Of a stretch of DNA of 64,000 bases, positions 11,940 through 25,060 are shown in pieces. A model generated the notes under the pieces. That model was not told where the DNA came from. It made no database searches and saw only the letters and a program-made list of their open reading frames with translations. Source of the DNA: Antennarius striatus (lineage: Eukaryota; Chordata; Actinopteri; Lophiiformes; Antennariidae). The DNA lies in NCBI RefSeq assembly GCF_040054535.1, contig NC_090785.1, positions 8,250,501 to 8,314,500 on the forward strand, read 5' to 3'. Position numbers and translations under genes: made by a program. How positions within the stretch are numbered: the first letter of the stretch is position 1; each line of letters starts with the position of its first letter.

Positions 11940-14900
11940 TTAGAACGGAGGAACACTTCCACTCCCATCTGAAAGACAGAAAAATAGAAACAAGGACGTT
12001 AGTGGTGCATTTAAAAAAAAATTCAGAAACAACTTGACGATCTAAAAACAATTAATCCAGATTCCTACCTTTGTGGAAGCACTGTGGCGATGGATGACAT
12101 TGGAGTTGATACAACTCAGGTTGTTGCCCTAAGCCAGGGGTGATCGAGGCACCTGCCCCAAACATGGGTTCCAGGACGGCCAGTTCCTCCAGGAGGGACT
12201 GAGTGCAAGACACAGCGGGCATGGGCAAGTCAACGGGTGTGGAGGTGGTGGGGCTGGGGGAGGCGGTGAGGATGAGGGGAGGGGAAGCTGGGATGGAGGA
12301 GCAAGAGGACACAGGAGATGACACCACCTCGATCTCCATTGCTTCCTCCGCTGGCCCCTCCCCTTCCGCCTTGGCCCCGGCCTCAGCAGCCGCCGTCACC
12401 CTGCACCCCGCCGTGGAGTTACATTGCGCCGATTGGACGCTACAGAAGTGGCCCATTCCCTCAAACTGGGAGGGCTGGCACCAGCACACTGGGGTCTGTG
12501 GAGAGGTTGGGCTGGGGGGGTTAGCCGCGGGGGGGGTGGGGGTGGAAGGGGAGGAGAGAGCGGAGGACTGAGGCGGAGCCAAGTTGTCTTGGAAGAGGGT
12601 TTCTAAGATGCTCTCTTCAAACAGAGAGTCGTCGCTGTCGAGGAAGATGGGAATGTCCAGACCTCTCCAGGTTTTTATGGGATAAAACTCCTGAACCGTG
12701 TGGACCGAGTCGACGTCAGCAGGTTCTGTGGCGGGGGACAGGAAAGGGGAGGGGGGGGCAGAGGAGGGTGAGAGTTTGGACAGGAGTGGATCCAGGTAGA
12801 ACCCCTCTGCCAGGGAGCTGATGTGCTGAGCTAAGAGGGAGATTTCTGCCCTCTCCTTCTCCCTCTCTCTCTCCAGGGGGGAGAAGAAGGAGAGGCAGGG
12901 GTGTTTGCCGGGCGAGGCCTCAGGGGTGAGGAGGCCCTCAGGGGGGCACTGGAAGGGCCCCAAGGGCACGTCTACATACAGCGGACCCCGGACCTCGGGT
13001 AGGGTCATCACTGTGCAGTCGCCGTCTCCGGGGCTGTCGGGCGTGGGGGGCAGTTTCTCATACAGAGAGCCGCTGCAGGGGTCAACGGAGAAGAGGAAGT
13101 CGGTGGATAGGGTGGGTAGGGAGAGGGGGGGCTTGGTGGACAGGCTGGTGGGGGGAGCGGGACTGGAGTTAGTGGTCGGCGGCGCTGAGGAGGAAGCCGC
13201 GGGAGCCAGTGAGGTGGAAGCTGTGGCCGTGGTGGCGGAGGGGGGGGGAGTGGTCGTGCCGGTGGGGTCGAAGCTGAAGAGGGGCTCGCCAAACGGAAAG
13301 CTGGGCCCGCCGATCTGGGGGGTGTAGGGTGGGGTGCACACAAACTCCTTGGTCTGCTGAGTTTGTGAGGTTGGAATCGGGGGGAGGGGCAAGGGGAGAG
13401 CCGGCAGCGGGGGGTCGAGCTGGAAGGAGGGCGGCAGGAGGATGTTCTGGGTTAAAAAGTCTAAGTCTGCTACTGTCTCCACGGTGACTGGAGTCGGGGA
13501 GGAGGTGGCGGAGGGGCTTTCGGTACGATGCTGCTGGAAGAAGGTGTCCTCCTCCAGAGAGGAGATGCTGGAGCGGGGGTCTCCCTCCACCTGCATGGCC
13601 TCGGCAGCAGAACTCCCCGGTTCGTCGGAGGAGCCGACGCTGCAGCCGGCCGTGCTGAAGTCGAAGGACTGGCCGGAGAGACCGCTGCTGCCCGGCGTGA
13701 ACACCTGGTCTGGGCTGGACAGCGTTTCTGGAGACTGGAGGCTCAGGCCCTCCTGCTGACTGGTACCAGCACCCAGAACCAAGGTGAGCTGGGTCTGCTC
13801 TGAGCTGAGCTGCTGACGTACGGTCCAGGCCTCAGACTCACTGAGGACGAGGGAAGAGCAGAGGAGCCACAGGGAGTTAGACTTCTACAATTTTAATTCT
13901 CTGCTTGTACGAATAAATCTTTGGGAAGCAGAGATGATTTCTTGTGAGGACAGTAAATACCTGATGATGTAGTTGTTGCTGACGATGGGGGCGTCTCCAG
14001 GCTGCAGCTGAAGCACCATGTAGAGCCAAACCCACGACTGGTCCTGAGCCTGAACACGAACCACCATTTCAGCTCTGCCCTCTCCTCCTTCCCTCACTGT
14101 GGATCGACAGTCAGCGCAAAATTGGCATCAGTTAGTAATCCTATTAATCATCACAGCGTTTTGACTGTGTGGATGCACAAGTGGGCACGATGTGTGTGTA
14201 AAGGGTAGGTGTGAGTTTACTTACAGAGACTCCGGTGTTGAGAGGAGGCATGTGACAGATCCTGTGGGTGGAGGAGGCTGTACCAGGAGCGAGAGCGTAA
14301 ATCTGTCACCGCAAAGCCGAGGTAGGCGGTCACACTGTAAGGGGGGGAAGAGGAGATGCTGATAGGTTAGGAGGATGATTCTCCCCCATCGACGCCAGTA
14401 GCGGTCATACTGAAGCAACAGGTGGAGCCGGTGGTCTTCTCACCTGTCCTGGGCTGTCTGCAGCCTCATGTCCCGGTCGTGTTGCGAATGGAAGCAGGCC
14501 AGAAACAAGGTGGTGTCCTCCCAGGGAGGGGTGGAGGTCGACTCCCTATCTGCCCCGGAGCTGGTGCGCGTCGGGTGTGGCTCCAGAGGGGAGCAGAAGC
14601 ACACCCAGACGGGGTTGGAGGTCCAGTAGGACCCGGTTGCAGGAGCGGCGGAGGGGGGAGAGAGGCAGCGAGCTCGGATCAGAACCAGCTTGTTCCCAGC
14701 GCTCTGCCTCCGCACCGACTTGGATGTGTTGAAACGACAGCGGAAGAGACGGTCTGGAGAGGAAAAACATGAAAATGACACCAACTGGTTATAGTCTGGT
14801 GAGTCTTCTTCGCTACACGAAGGAGAGAAAAAACTCAAGAAACTTGTCAATTTTTCTCACCGATCTCAAGTGAGGTGGAGGTGGACAGGTTGGTCCTCAT

Positions 14901-15745
14901 GATCAGGTGGTCTGAGGCGTCGATGATGTCATACACACTGTCCCCCTGCGCCACAAGGTCCACCTGGGAAATCACAAGCAGAACATCATGAAGCCCAGAG
15001 CAGATCCTGAGGGGTTCCTGCATGCCTTTGAAACTCCTCCTGTGTCTACTCACCATGGAGTGTCCCAGGTGTTCGGACACGCTGTCTGACAGGTACAGGA
15101 GCTTCCCCTCCCCGGTCAGCAGCATCAGAAACCCCGGCAGCGCCTGCATCAACTCCGACAGTTCGTGGAAAGACAGAAACCCTGCGCTCTCCTCCTGACT
15201 AGTAGCGGTTTCCACTCCTAGAAGGGAAATACCAGGGCGGGGGGGGGGGGAGACCAAAATGTATTAACGTAACACGAATATACACATCTGATTATTTATT
15301 TTCAACTCAAATTGCTCGCTTCGGGCTTCAGCACCACGGACAGCAACGTGGCCGCAGACAGAGAGAGAGGAAGCATTGCAGCACCGTGGACAGAGACTAA
15401 CTGATTTAATCCGGTCCATCCAGATTATTTATACTCAATTAATGACCAGAAGCTCCACATAAAAAAAATCACATTCGTGATAAATCGCATGCAGTGCGCC
15501 TCCAACACCTGTTGATCCCACCACTCTGTGACATGAGATCCATCAACAGGTCGGTTTCCTTTTTTCTTACCTTGGGTGAAGAAGACGGATTTCCTGGTGT
15601 ACATGCAGGCGAGGGACATGATGTGCAGGTATGACAGCCGGGCTTTATCGGTGTCGGATATGGGCAACAAGTCCTTCAGGTTCCGGATCTCCGCGTTGAT
15701 CTGGTCCCGTCGAGCCTTGGATGCTCCCTTCGTTGAGCGGTACAT
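11940..15745 (-). CDS. npas4: Neuronal PAS domain protein 4, activity-induced bHLH-PAS factor
   Basis: Transcription factor that dimerises with ARNT-type partners and drives activity-dependent neuronal genes. Minus-strand exons: 15571-15745, 15054-15217, 14861-14963, 14444-14753, 14225-14334, 13961-14096, 12069-13840 and 11940-11968. All junctions are GT-AG and phases agree, giving 932 residues (human about 802). The start [20 protein letters not shown] opens the bHLH (about 1-55) as in mammals. PAS-A covers about 70-145, including [24 protein letters not shown] follows at about 200-315 ([31 protein letters not shown]). The 1.77-kb exon encodes a Pro/Ser/Thr-rich activation region holding [18 protein letters not shown] and [12 protein letters not shown], both conserved with human NPAS4. 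A 29-base last coding exon adds DGSGSVPPF, like the human end. Which teleost paralogue (npas4a or b) is undecided. GC-rich shadow frames on the opposite strand of the big exon are not genes. Confidence 0.97.
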
Positions 15746-16118
15746 CGTGGCGGGTTGTTGCGGTGAACTAGTGGGATTCCTCCAGATTGGAAAGGAGCTG
15801 TCAGCTCAGAGGCGACTTTAAGTCTCAGATGTGTTGAGAGACAGTTTGAAAAGTGCGACAAAAAAAAATAATCTCTGGGGGGTGTTATTGGACTGTCATA
15901 TCAGCTGTTTGTTTGTTTTTTATTCTTTTCCAGAGAAAGGCTCTAAACCTTCTCCTCTCCCGCGTTCTTGTGGATCAGCTCCGCCAGTGCGTCCCGCTGT
16001 CTGTCTGTCTGTCTGCCCCCCCTCTCCGAGTGCAGGTGATTCGGCGGCTGTGGTCGCCGTCTCTCGAACACAAGTCCGGAACCCGTAAATCTGGTTGAGG
16101 GACTCTGCTCGCAGGTCA

Positions 16119-16345
16119 CTTATATAGGCTGGGACTCCACCGGAGAAGGGGGGCTCCCGACGCACCAACACCGACGTAAAACGGAGGGAGGCGGGAGGAG
16201 ATGAAGGTGGGGGGGGGGGGAGTGATGTCTCATATCGGTGTAAGCAGTAGTGGAAGCCTCCCCCCCCCCCTCCCTCTCCCATGCCCTCTCCCTCCGGTGA
16301 CTCTTCCCCCACGTCAGCTCTCCCCCCCTCCTCGCTGATGACGTC
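16119..16345 (-). promoter_or_regulatory. npas4: npas4 core promoter: TATA box and two CRE-like sites
   Basis: On the minus strand a TATA box TATATAAG sits at 16126-16119, within CCTATATAAG, which is also one mismatch from a CArG box. About 190-220 bases upstream are two CRE-type sites: a TGACGTGG-type site (16309-16316) and a TGACGTC core (16339-16345). This predicts a start site near 16090 and a 5' UTR of about 350 bases. Mammalian Npas4 is known as an immediate-early gene controlled by calcium-responsive factors; that these sites act here is inference. Confidence 0.65.
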
Positions 16346-16727
16346 GGACTGGAATCGGGAGCTCCGGCGACGCAAAAAGCCCGATTTGGACAAAACCGAG
16401 TAAGAGGCGGGGCGAGCGTAAAACGCAAACGGAGTCACCGGACTCCGGTGTATTGGAGGAGGAAGAGGAGGGAGGAGGGGGGAGGAGGAGGAGGGGGGGA
16501 GGAAGGAGATGCGAGCGCAGGGCTGCATACGAAACAGGTCTGTGTGTTTATATGTCTGGCCCCTGCACGGATGCCCTGTTTTCCTGTCAGAACGCACGGC
16601 AGGTTGTGGTTCGGTACAACACAGAGACACACATACAAAAACAGATCATTCTGATCCCATTTTGCCCGACACCAGACTGATGAGGCTTCCTGCACAGCTG
16701 CACCGCAGAGATGAACACAATGTCAGC

Positions 16728-16774
16728 CGAGGAGGAGGAGGAGGAGGAGGAGGAGGAGGAGGAGGAGGAGGAGG
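16728..16774. repeat. (GGA)n microsatellite
   Basis: About 15 GGA units upstream of the npas4 promoter; other purine-rich runs lie at 16457-16505. The poly-glutamate frame it creates is an artefact of the repeat. Confidence 0.9.
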
Positions 16775-17537
16775 ACGCGGATTCGCATCGCTTCATCTCT
16801 CCGTCGCCTTTTGTGAATGGACACGCCGCTGAAAGCAGCCATGAATTTATAAATCCACACCGAATTGACCAAATAGCTGCACATTCTTCATCTTTTAGAC
16901 GTGGATTCTGCGCATGTTCCGCGCCGTCATTGTAATTTTACATTTTCTTATTTGCCTTTGGCGTGATGTCAGCACCTTTTATTACCCACGGTAGGTTTTT
17001 GCGGAATCTGAAATACACTGAAAAGCTATATGTATGTTCTTCCGCTCATATTAATTCACTTTCCTTGTATGAACGATACAAATCCTCTGAGTCCAATATA
17101 GGGCTTAGACTGGAGAGAATATTCCAGTTCCTTTTTTTTTATTTATTTCGATGTCACCGTATAATAAAAAACACAAACTAATAATGAGTTAAAACACATA
17201 TATATTAAAATATATGTATATATATATTACTTGTGAGTCTGATCAGTAAGACAATTTTAAAATTAATGGCCAAGTTAGACCCAAAAATTCAAAGTGAACT
17301 GTTCAGAATTATTTCTCTTATAATTTAATGACATGTGCGTGTGCGTCACGCTCCGCGCGTTCTTCCCGATCTATTCAGAAGTCACAAGGACGATCTTCAA
17401 AGGTTTCATGGAAACTGAAGGCATTTTAATGAATGGCATTCGTTATTAATAAACTGACGCGCAGCACAGCGGTCGCTCCAACGCGCAACCCGCAAACCCG
17501 TCGCCAATCTCAGGTGAGGTCAGCGGTGCCGCTGTTT

Positions 17538-17845
17538 CTAAAAATAGAAACATCTCACAAGTGACCTACACAAGGATGCTGAGGCTCACCCCCGCATCCA
17601 GCGTTGGATCGGCCAATTTATGGAGGAGGGAATTCATTTAACCCCCCCCCCCCAAAATAGATCTGTAGTGTGTACTTCACCTAATGCGGTTAATTATCCC
17701 TCGTTTGTGGGACGAATTTACAACTAGGGTTTGGGATGGCGGCTCCTGAATGTAGAATCTGTTCCTGCACTATTTTTTTTCTCCAGCTTGATTTTAGAGA
17801 GAAAATACGCGTCACAGCTGTTGCGCGCAGCGTGTTGTGACGTCA
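17538..17845. promoter_or_regulatory. Candidate npas4 upstream element: MEF2 and CRE sites
   Basis: A perfect MEF2 consensus CTAAAAATAG (17538-17547), nested in a small palindrome TTTCTAAAAATAGAAA, and a perfect CRE octamer TGACGTCA (17838-17845) lie 1.4-1.7 kb upstream of the npas4 TATA box. The flanking 17330-17560 is unusually rich in CpG for this desert. MEF2 and CREB are established activity-responsive factors; an enhancer role here is inference. Confidence 0.4.
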
Positions 17846-19059
17846 TTTTCTGTTTCTGGAGTCAAAGTTTAAAATCAGACCCCTTTTTTTTTCTTTTCTT
17901 TTTTTTTTTTTTTTTTTTGCATTGACCTTGTTTGGTCACTCTTCAGCATCACTCGATTCATGTTGTTCTTGCTAAAGCTCTTTTGGCTCCTCTCTGTCTC
18001 AAACCGTCCAGCTCTAAATCTGTATCTTCACCACTGGTTGCAGTGACTCAGACGCACCAGATTGTTGCCAGATGACTGGAGAAGAATGATGGATTTGCAT
18101 GTAGGCACGGCGATGATTAATTAACTTTGGCTTTCAGTTTGCATTGTTTGATTAAGTTTATCTTTAAGCTGTTGGATTGAGAGATCTGAATTTGTCGTCA
18201 CTGCTGCACATCACAAAGACGCACCAGAACAGAGGAACGCATCACACACAAGTCTGCTGCTAAAGTGGGAACCCTGAAGCATCAGCAGTGGCATCCGGTT
18301 TGCTTTGGCTATTCTGGATACAGCATCAAAATGAATTCTTTTGTGCAGTTCAGTCCAAAAAAAAAAGGTGTAAAGAAATTGTGTGAATATCATTTAAGTG
18401 AATATAAATTAGTTTCAGATGCACGCAAACATCATTTGTTTGTTTTCATGTGTTCCTGTTGGAGGAGTTTGGTGTCATCCAAATATTATTTTGTCATTCT
18501 GGACCAGTTATAATTTGAAGGATGATGCTGAGGCTCCACAGGTGAGTGCCCTCAGGTGAAAAAGCCTAAAGCATGCTGGGAGAGCAGAATGGTCACATGG
18601 CTCCACTTTGGCCTCAGGACAAGTTTGAGGGTTGAAGCTTCTTCTGAATTCAGACAGAAACCTCCAGTTTCCCTATGTCACTTCACCTAAAAGGTGTTAA
18701 ACTTGTGAAACAAGAACGATTGTGGAAAAGGTGAAGGAGAACAGATTTGTGTGTTGATTTACTCTCCAGATAAATGAAGTGACTAAACATCGATATGACA
18801 CAAAACTGTTTATGAAAATATCATCAGAGTCTTGTTAATGGTTACTTTTTTGCCTCACGCTGTTTCCACTTGTTCCCTTTAATGTTTTATTAGTTTCAGT
18901 CTGTTTCTGATTGCCTTTTGGTCCTTTTTCCAGCTCTCTTTCATTTTAAATCGTTTCCTTGCAGATTTTTTCTTTCAGCTTTAGGAAAAATGACCACTTG
19001 TGATGCAGCTTTGTTGCAGTTTGTATTTACCCAGTCTAATTTCAATTTTTATATCATGC

Positions 19060-19390
19060 AAGTAAGCAAGAAGCACTTTTATTTATATAGCACAATTTTA
19101 AAAAAAAAAAAAGAAAAAGATAAAGTTCCAAAGTCTAGGTGCTGTAGGCCCAGAAAAGACACTTGACCTTTGTTGTAATGGTGAATAACAGCTTTACTGT
19201 TAGACCCACGTGTTCAGCTTGTGGCCTGCATCAGTGTCTCTATGTCCTTAGCGGCCCATCAGGCAGGAGTTAAGCCATGAAGCAATTAAAATAATAATAA
19301 AATCAATTCTGGACTTGACAGGCGGCCAATTCAGGAGACGGGGAGTGACTTTCCCAGTCCAGTTGCTGCGTTTTGGACAAAATATGCTGG
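19060..19390. repeat. Degenerate interspersed repeat fragment
   Basis: It contains TTTATTTATATAGCAC near 19078 and, further on, wording close to a common fish repeat (AATCAATTCTGGACTTGACA, then TGCTGCGTTTTGGAC). It looks like one old copy of a widespread untranslated transposon segment. The family is not named with certainty. Confidence 0.5.
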
Positions 19391-20727
19391 TTTGACTGAA
19401 ATCTAAAACAGCAGAAGTAGTGATGAGAAAAAAAATCAAGGTGTGGGTGACGGTTGTTGCAGTGGTGCACAGGAGCAGCAGTGATTGGTTGTGTAAGGGA
19501 GAAAGGTTTTTAAGTTTTATTACTTATGTTTTTCTTTTCTCATGTCGCAGCCTTATTCAGGAAAGTTCCAACATACTCACCTCACCTTATTCTGCATCAA
19601 GACATTTCTTTTCTCTTGTTTTAACAACTCCTCCACCTGCAGAAACAATATATTTGTGCCTAAAATCGTCAACTTGTGTTGACTTTAGCTGCCTAAAACA
19701 AAACCATGGTTGTGTAGCATCATCAACATGTAAAATATCTGTATTCCTCAACCAAACTACTTCAGGATTTAGACTCGCTGATAAAAGTCATTGAATTGAA
19801 TGATAGAATGGACGCATTTAAGTCCACTGGATCATTAACCAGCCTGTGGTTTGGTCTCATAGTTCACCCCATTACAGTAATTAATGACAGAAAACAATCT
19901 TTAACTGCAAATGTGTTATTTGACTGACTTTTGAATTACTTTTGTCTCATGTTTCATTTTGTAGCGAGCCATTTAGATTCCAGGTTTGTGTTTCATTTGT
20001 TATAACTGACTGTTCGATCATAAAGTGAATAATGACGGGTGTTCCTCTGCTTTTTAAATCATGATCTCGGTGAGGTATTTTCCTAATGGACATTAATGCT
20101 GTTAAAATTTCTTCCGTTTATATTTTGGAAGTCTCTGCATATAATTAATAAAGCCCAGAAAATGAACACCTACCTCAAAATAATTAATTTGTGCCTGAGA
20201 GGAAACATCCTAGCGTGCCAATTTATTTCTTATTTATCTGTGGTCTGGTCGCGTTGGAAGTGAATTCATGTTGTGGTGGAGAAATCAGTAGTTTTCCACC
20301 ATAAATACAGTTCGAGATGACATTTAAAATAGTGTGGAGTCTTTGTTAGTAATCATTCAGCACAGTGTTAACTAATTATGGACGTGTTGCAGCTTCTTGG
20401 CTCAAGTCGTTTATTATTCAAGACGCGATGAGATGAGCTGATAGATGATTTGTTTGAGCTGTTGGACGTAGATGGGTGATATTTTTAGCCATGCTAACAG
20501 TGTTGCTCTGTTGAAATCCACATCGGTCTGTCACCGATGACACACTGTGGCCTGGAACGAAAAAACTCAAGGACTCAATAAATTAGTGTGAATGTAAAGT
20601 TAGTGAAACTTCAAATTCAAATGATGCACTTTATTGATCGTCTTGGTTCTTTTTTCCCCCCGTATAGCAGCAGCATTTGTTTGACATTTTATTTCCTCAA
20701 CATCTATTGGAGGGATATTCATCCATT

Positions 20728-20815
20728 CATCCATTTTCTTGCCATTTGTCCACCATGCAGGTCACGGGTCTGTTGAAGCCTGTCCCAGCGAGAGGTGGGG
20801 TGCACCCCAGATGAG
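20728..20815. repeat. Fragment of a common fish interspersed repeat
   Basis: Contains CATCCATTTTCTTGCC and a GTCACGGGTCTGTTGAAGCC ... GTGGGGTGCACCCCAGATG stretch typical of the 3' portion of a widespread fish SINE/LINE-like repeat. Confidence 0.55.
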
Positions 20816-23800
20816 ATGCCAGCTCATCGTGTGTGATCGAATTGAGTTTTCATCTGATGCTTCTGTTTAAAAAATGAACATACAGTGAACTACAGTACAA
20901 AAAAAACACAAAAAAAACAGACAAAGGGAGTGCAGATAACCTGCTACCAGCCATGACCAACTTTTTTAAAACAGCTGCGTGGAAGAAAGTCAAAAAGTGG
21001 TCACAGATAAGCTACTAACAGCTGATCACATGACCTCATCCTTCTCCTCTCATTGGCTGACATAATTAGATGACCCGTGAAGATGTTCATGTGGAACAGC
21101 CAGGCGTTACTGATAAATAAAGGTTACATATACGTTTTCATATGTTATGAAAGTGTCTGACTCATTGCATGACAGCGATCCTCTGCTCCATCAACTAATG
21201 AATAATCATCTTTAATCATTGGTAGGACTACCTGATTCCCCATTGCTGAAACAAAACACAACAATTTTATTGCCCCACATGTGAATCTCATTTTCTTTGG
21301 ATTTATGACTAAGCACATATCGTTTAATTCACAGTTCAGTGTTTTCAGAGCTCGCCTTAAAAAAAAACACCACACCGGCAGATTTTCTCTGGGCAAAAAT
21401 AGCACACATCTTTATGCAGGAGCTCCCAGAACAAAACACTCATAGTTGTTTGTTTTTTTCACCCAGTAGTCTTGTAGGCACTTAAGCTGTCCCGGTGTCC
21501 CACACACTCCATCGTCTCAAGCGCTTCCATTGTTGCGCTTGTCATGATAATCCCTGCCATTATGAGCCAGGGGTTTGAGGTGGGTGGCGAGCAGGAACAT
21601 GGCTGTGTAAAGGCGGATGTGTGAAGAGTGAGGGGTCGGAGGGATGAGTGCCTCATCTCCCTGACAGCAAACGGACTCAAATGAATCCAATTAGTGACCC
21701 GTCTTTGTGAGAGAAACTCCTGTTTGTCTCAATATTCATGTGGAGGCTCATTTAGTCTCATAAGCCTCTTTACGCTTCACTCATCCTAGCACATTAATTC
21801 AGGCACTCATCCTCACTCACTCATTTATTCCCTCATTTTGTCGCTCGTTCACTCATTCATTTCTTCACTCAGTCATAGGGACATGTGTGGTTTTGTTCTG
21901 TTTTTGTTTTTGTTTTTTTACTAAGACATTTCAGACAGATTTTGATGGAATAAACGGGGGTCACCCTAACTTGACCTTCACAGATGTGTCTCCCCATAAC
22001 AAACTGGATTACGGTTGTTGAGCTTTCACCTGGTCCGAAGTTCTATGAACAATTTGAGAAGAGGACTTGTCAGACCAGAGGACACTGCGTCCCTCTGCGG
22101 TGAGTTCAGGCTCAGACCAGACGGCAGCGTTTCTGGGTGTTCTTCATGTTTAGTTTGTGTTTCACAAAATCATGTCTTCACTCGTTTTTCACCCATCCAA
22201 TAATCCGCCTCATGGAATCATGTCATTGTTTTTGCAAAGCATAAAAAAAAATCTCAAACATTCCTGGTCTTTTGTTGTCTTTGTCATAAAACTCAGAATA
22301 AGCATACATTTACAAAGTCAGTCAAGTTGATGAGGTGCATGTTTAGTCGGATTTATCCTTTCACTCAGTCGTTTCTCTCATCGATGTCTTCACCTTTTTA
22401 CTAATTCATTCATGCCCTCACGACTGATTAACACAATCCATCAGGCTATTTCTGTCTGTGAGACACAACCACTTTTTTCTCCTGCTTCCATTCATGTAGA
22501 TGTGTCACACAAACCACACACTCCTTAAGTTATGCATTTATTTATTTACTGCCCCTTCGTTCACATGACCGTATTTAACCTGTCAAATCCAGTTTTTCAC
22601 CCAGCTACACAGTCATTCAGCAACACATACTCTCTTTCTCTGTCTTAAGCACACACTCGCTAAGCAGATGCATGAAGGACATTAGTACCCGGGATCTTTC
22701 TGTACACACACTTCTTCTCAGTAGCAGCGACCAACAGGTGTGACTTTCACAGCTTCAGCCGTTGACAGACTGAAACTGTGGATGAGGGATGAGCAGCGTG
22801 TTCCTTCACAGCCTTAGTCATCACATTACAGGGAGCGGAGTGGATAGATCATCGGTCCGTGAAACAACTCCATCACACATAAAATGTCAACACTTGTACT
22901 GATGATGATAAATAGATTGTGTTCATCTCAAATGTAAATGGGACCTATAAATAAGTCAATTATTTCTGGACCACTTTGGGCACAAGTGGCCGGGGATGCG
23001 TGATTTTTAGGATGGTGGTGTGATTTTGGTGCCACAGGTGAATGATAATTGTCCTTTTACCCTCTTTTCTTTTATCATTTTATTTTTATATCAGGAGAGC
23101 TGAGGTCTCTGCTCTGCTTCTTGAAAGGAAGGAGCTAATCTGTTGCCTAGCAACACCTCCCACTCTAGCATCGAAACAGAGTGAGAGGGAGGACGAGGAG
23201 TAAAGAGGAGAGTTGAGGGAAAAAAGAATTAGGGACACAGAGATATAGAGAGGGGTGACTGGGGAGGTGAAACGTGGACGTAAGGGAGTAAAAGCTGAAT
23301 AAACAGACATGTGATGCTGATCACACGCATGTGCATGCAGTTTATAACGTACACACACACTGTTTATGAGAATGTGCCGTGTGCAACATCATGTGTCCAT
23401 ACATTCACAAATAAAATTGACGTGAACAATTCAAAAGGCAAAGTGGGGTTGAGACCTGCGGGTTAATTTCCTTCATGTACCCTACAGTGCATCTGTTGCA
23501 TAGTAACAAAATTAATCTGGATTTTTTCCTTTTAAATAAATCTGACAAACAAATAAATTAGATTTCAAGGACCACTCAAGAATCTGTTATCCAAACACAG
23601 GCTGGTACAGATGCTGTATGACATTCAACAAAGACGAGCATCGGAGGGGCTGGACCTAAAAAAGATGCAAACATGTCACCAGGTCTTCACATCGACTGCT
23701 GTGTTTGAAGCTTCTGTTGATGTCCTGCAGATTGACGCTGTTTCATCACTTATAAAAATCAATCATGTTATTAACAGAAGCAGTTAAATTTCTTTGTTTT

Positions 23801-23999
23801 TTTTTTACTGCCGTGGTCAGGCATTCACCTTTACTCCTCCAAACTCACAGTAGAGATGTAGAAATGAGATTAAAAGAGAGGTTTGTTCTGAACATGTGAA
23901 GCCATTCTTTACTTTATGGGTTAAAAGCAAAAGGCTTTTAATCCCTCAACCATGAAAAAAACTGGACAGTACTCAAAGTGTACAAATGTCTAACAAGGC

Positions 24000-24002
<3 letters not shown>

Positions 24003-24074
<72 letters not shown>
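24003..24074. repeat. (ATT)n microsatellite
   Basis: About 24 uninterrupted ATT units. Confidence 0.97.
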
Positions 24075-24970
24075 AGATATAACTCGGAAACTTTTTAAAA
24101 GTCGTCAAAATCTCCACAATCATCCCTCCAAATATTAAATCAGTGTAAATTTGTATGTCATGTTTTTTTTGTTATGTTTTTTTATTTTATTTAGCTCACT
24201 CCCACATGAACTGTCCAGGTGAATTCCACCTCTTATGGGATGAATGCCTGGATGGTTGACTCAGGAAGAGGATAAATGTCATAGAAAACTTAAGGTTCAT
24301 CAGGTTTGCCGTCAAATGATTTCACAGAAAATAGTACTTTTTGCAGCAATTATTCAATAAAGCAGAGGATTAATCACAACAAACGACCCTGAAAATGATC
24401 TCGGCAATATTTGAACCTGCTTTATCCAGTATTCAGTTCTCATATACCATCTCTTACCGCTCCGCCTGACTCGAAACCTGACAGACCCATTGACAGACAG
24501 ATGCAAACTTGTGAATATGAACCATTCAATCACCCACACACATCTCCACCCACACTCCTGCTCCTCATCCCCCTCCTTCATCTCCACCTCGTCTTGGTGT
24601 GGCTTTGTGAGCCAGTAGCCTTGTACCTTTTCTCTTCACTTTCAATAACCAGCTTATTTTTAGACGCCATGGCTCAAAACAAGGCAGAAGTCTTTCTCAA
24701 GAGCTCTTTAGTTTGAGTTCTCACTCTTCCCAAGGCCCCTAGATTATATTTATACTCTGGGAGAACATTAGGACAATAACTCTCTATATAACCAGCATAT
24801 TAGCACTGAGGATGAAGTCTGCGACAAACGGCTTTTATATTGGCTGAGACTGTATCCCTGCTCAAGGATAAAACCTGTATTCAATCAACTTTTAAGGTAA
24901 CGCTTACATAATTTGAACACATGGCAAAGCCAAGGAGAGCTGCTAAATTAGAACAAAGGAGGCAGCGGAG

Positions 24971-25060
24971 ATGAAAGACCCGGTGGAAGAACGGTCCACA
25001 TCCCTGGCAGAGGTCACAGAGGTCGTCAAGAAGTTCCTCAGTGCCAAAAGAGATGTGAAA
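24971..25060 (+). pseudogene. Possible RTE/Rex3 reverse-transcriptase remnant
   Basis: The translation includes SLAEVTEVVKKFLSAK, resembling the segment just before the RT core of the RTE-like LINE found at 44992-47317, where the same position reads EVTEVVK followed by an in-frame stop. Similarity stops after about 30 codons. It is probably an old LINE scrap, but too short to be sure. Confidence 0.4.

Noticed and set aside
12203-13803. Several plus-strand open frames of 60-140 codons
   Set aside because: Antisense shadows of the GC-rich npas4 activation-domain exon, where stop codons are rare on both strands.
16711-16935. Open frame with a poly-glutamate run
   Set aside because: It is the translation of the GGA microsatellite upstream of npas4; no splice or homology support.
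21770-21870. Repeated CTCA/TTCA units that looked like a spaced repeat array
   Set aside because: Spacing and unit sequence are irregular; it is low-complexity DNA, not a CRISPR-like or regulatory array.
24354-24716. Overlapping open frames on both strands
   Set aside because: Low-complexity Leu/His/Ser composition, no family resemblance and no splice evidence.
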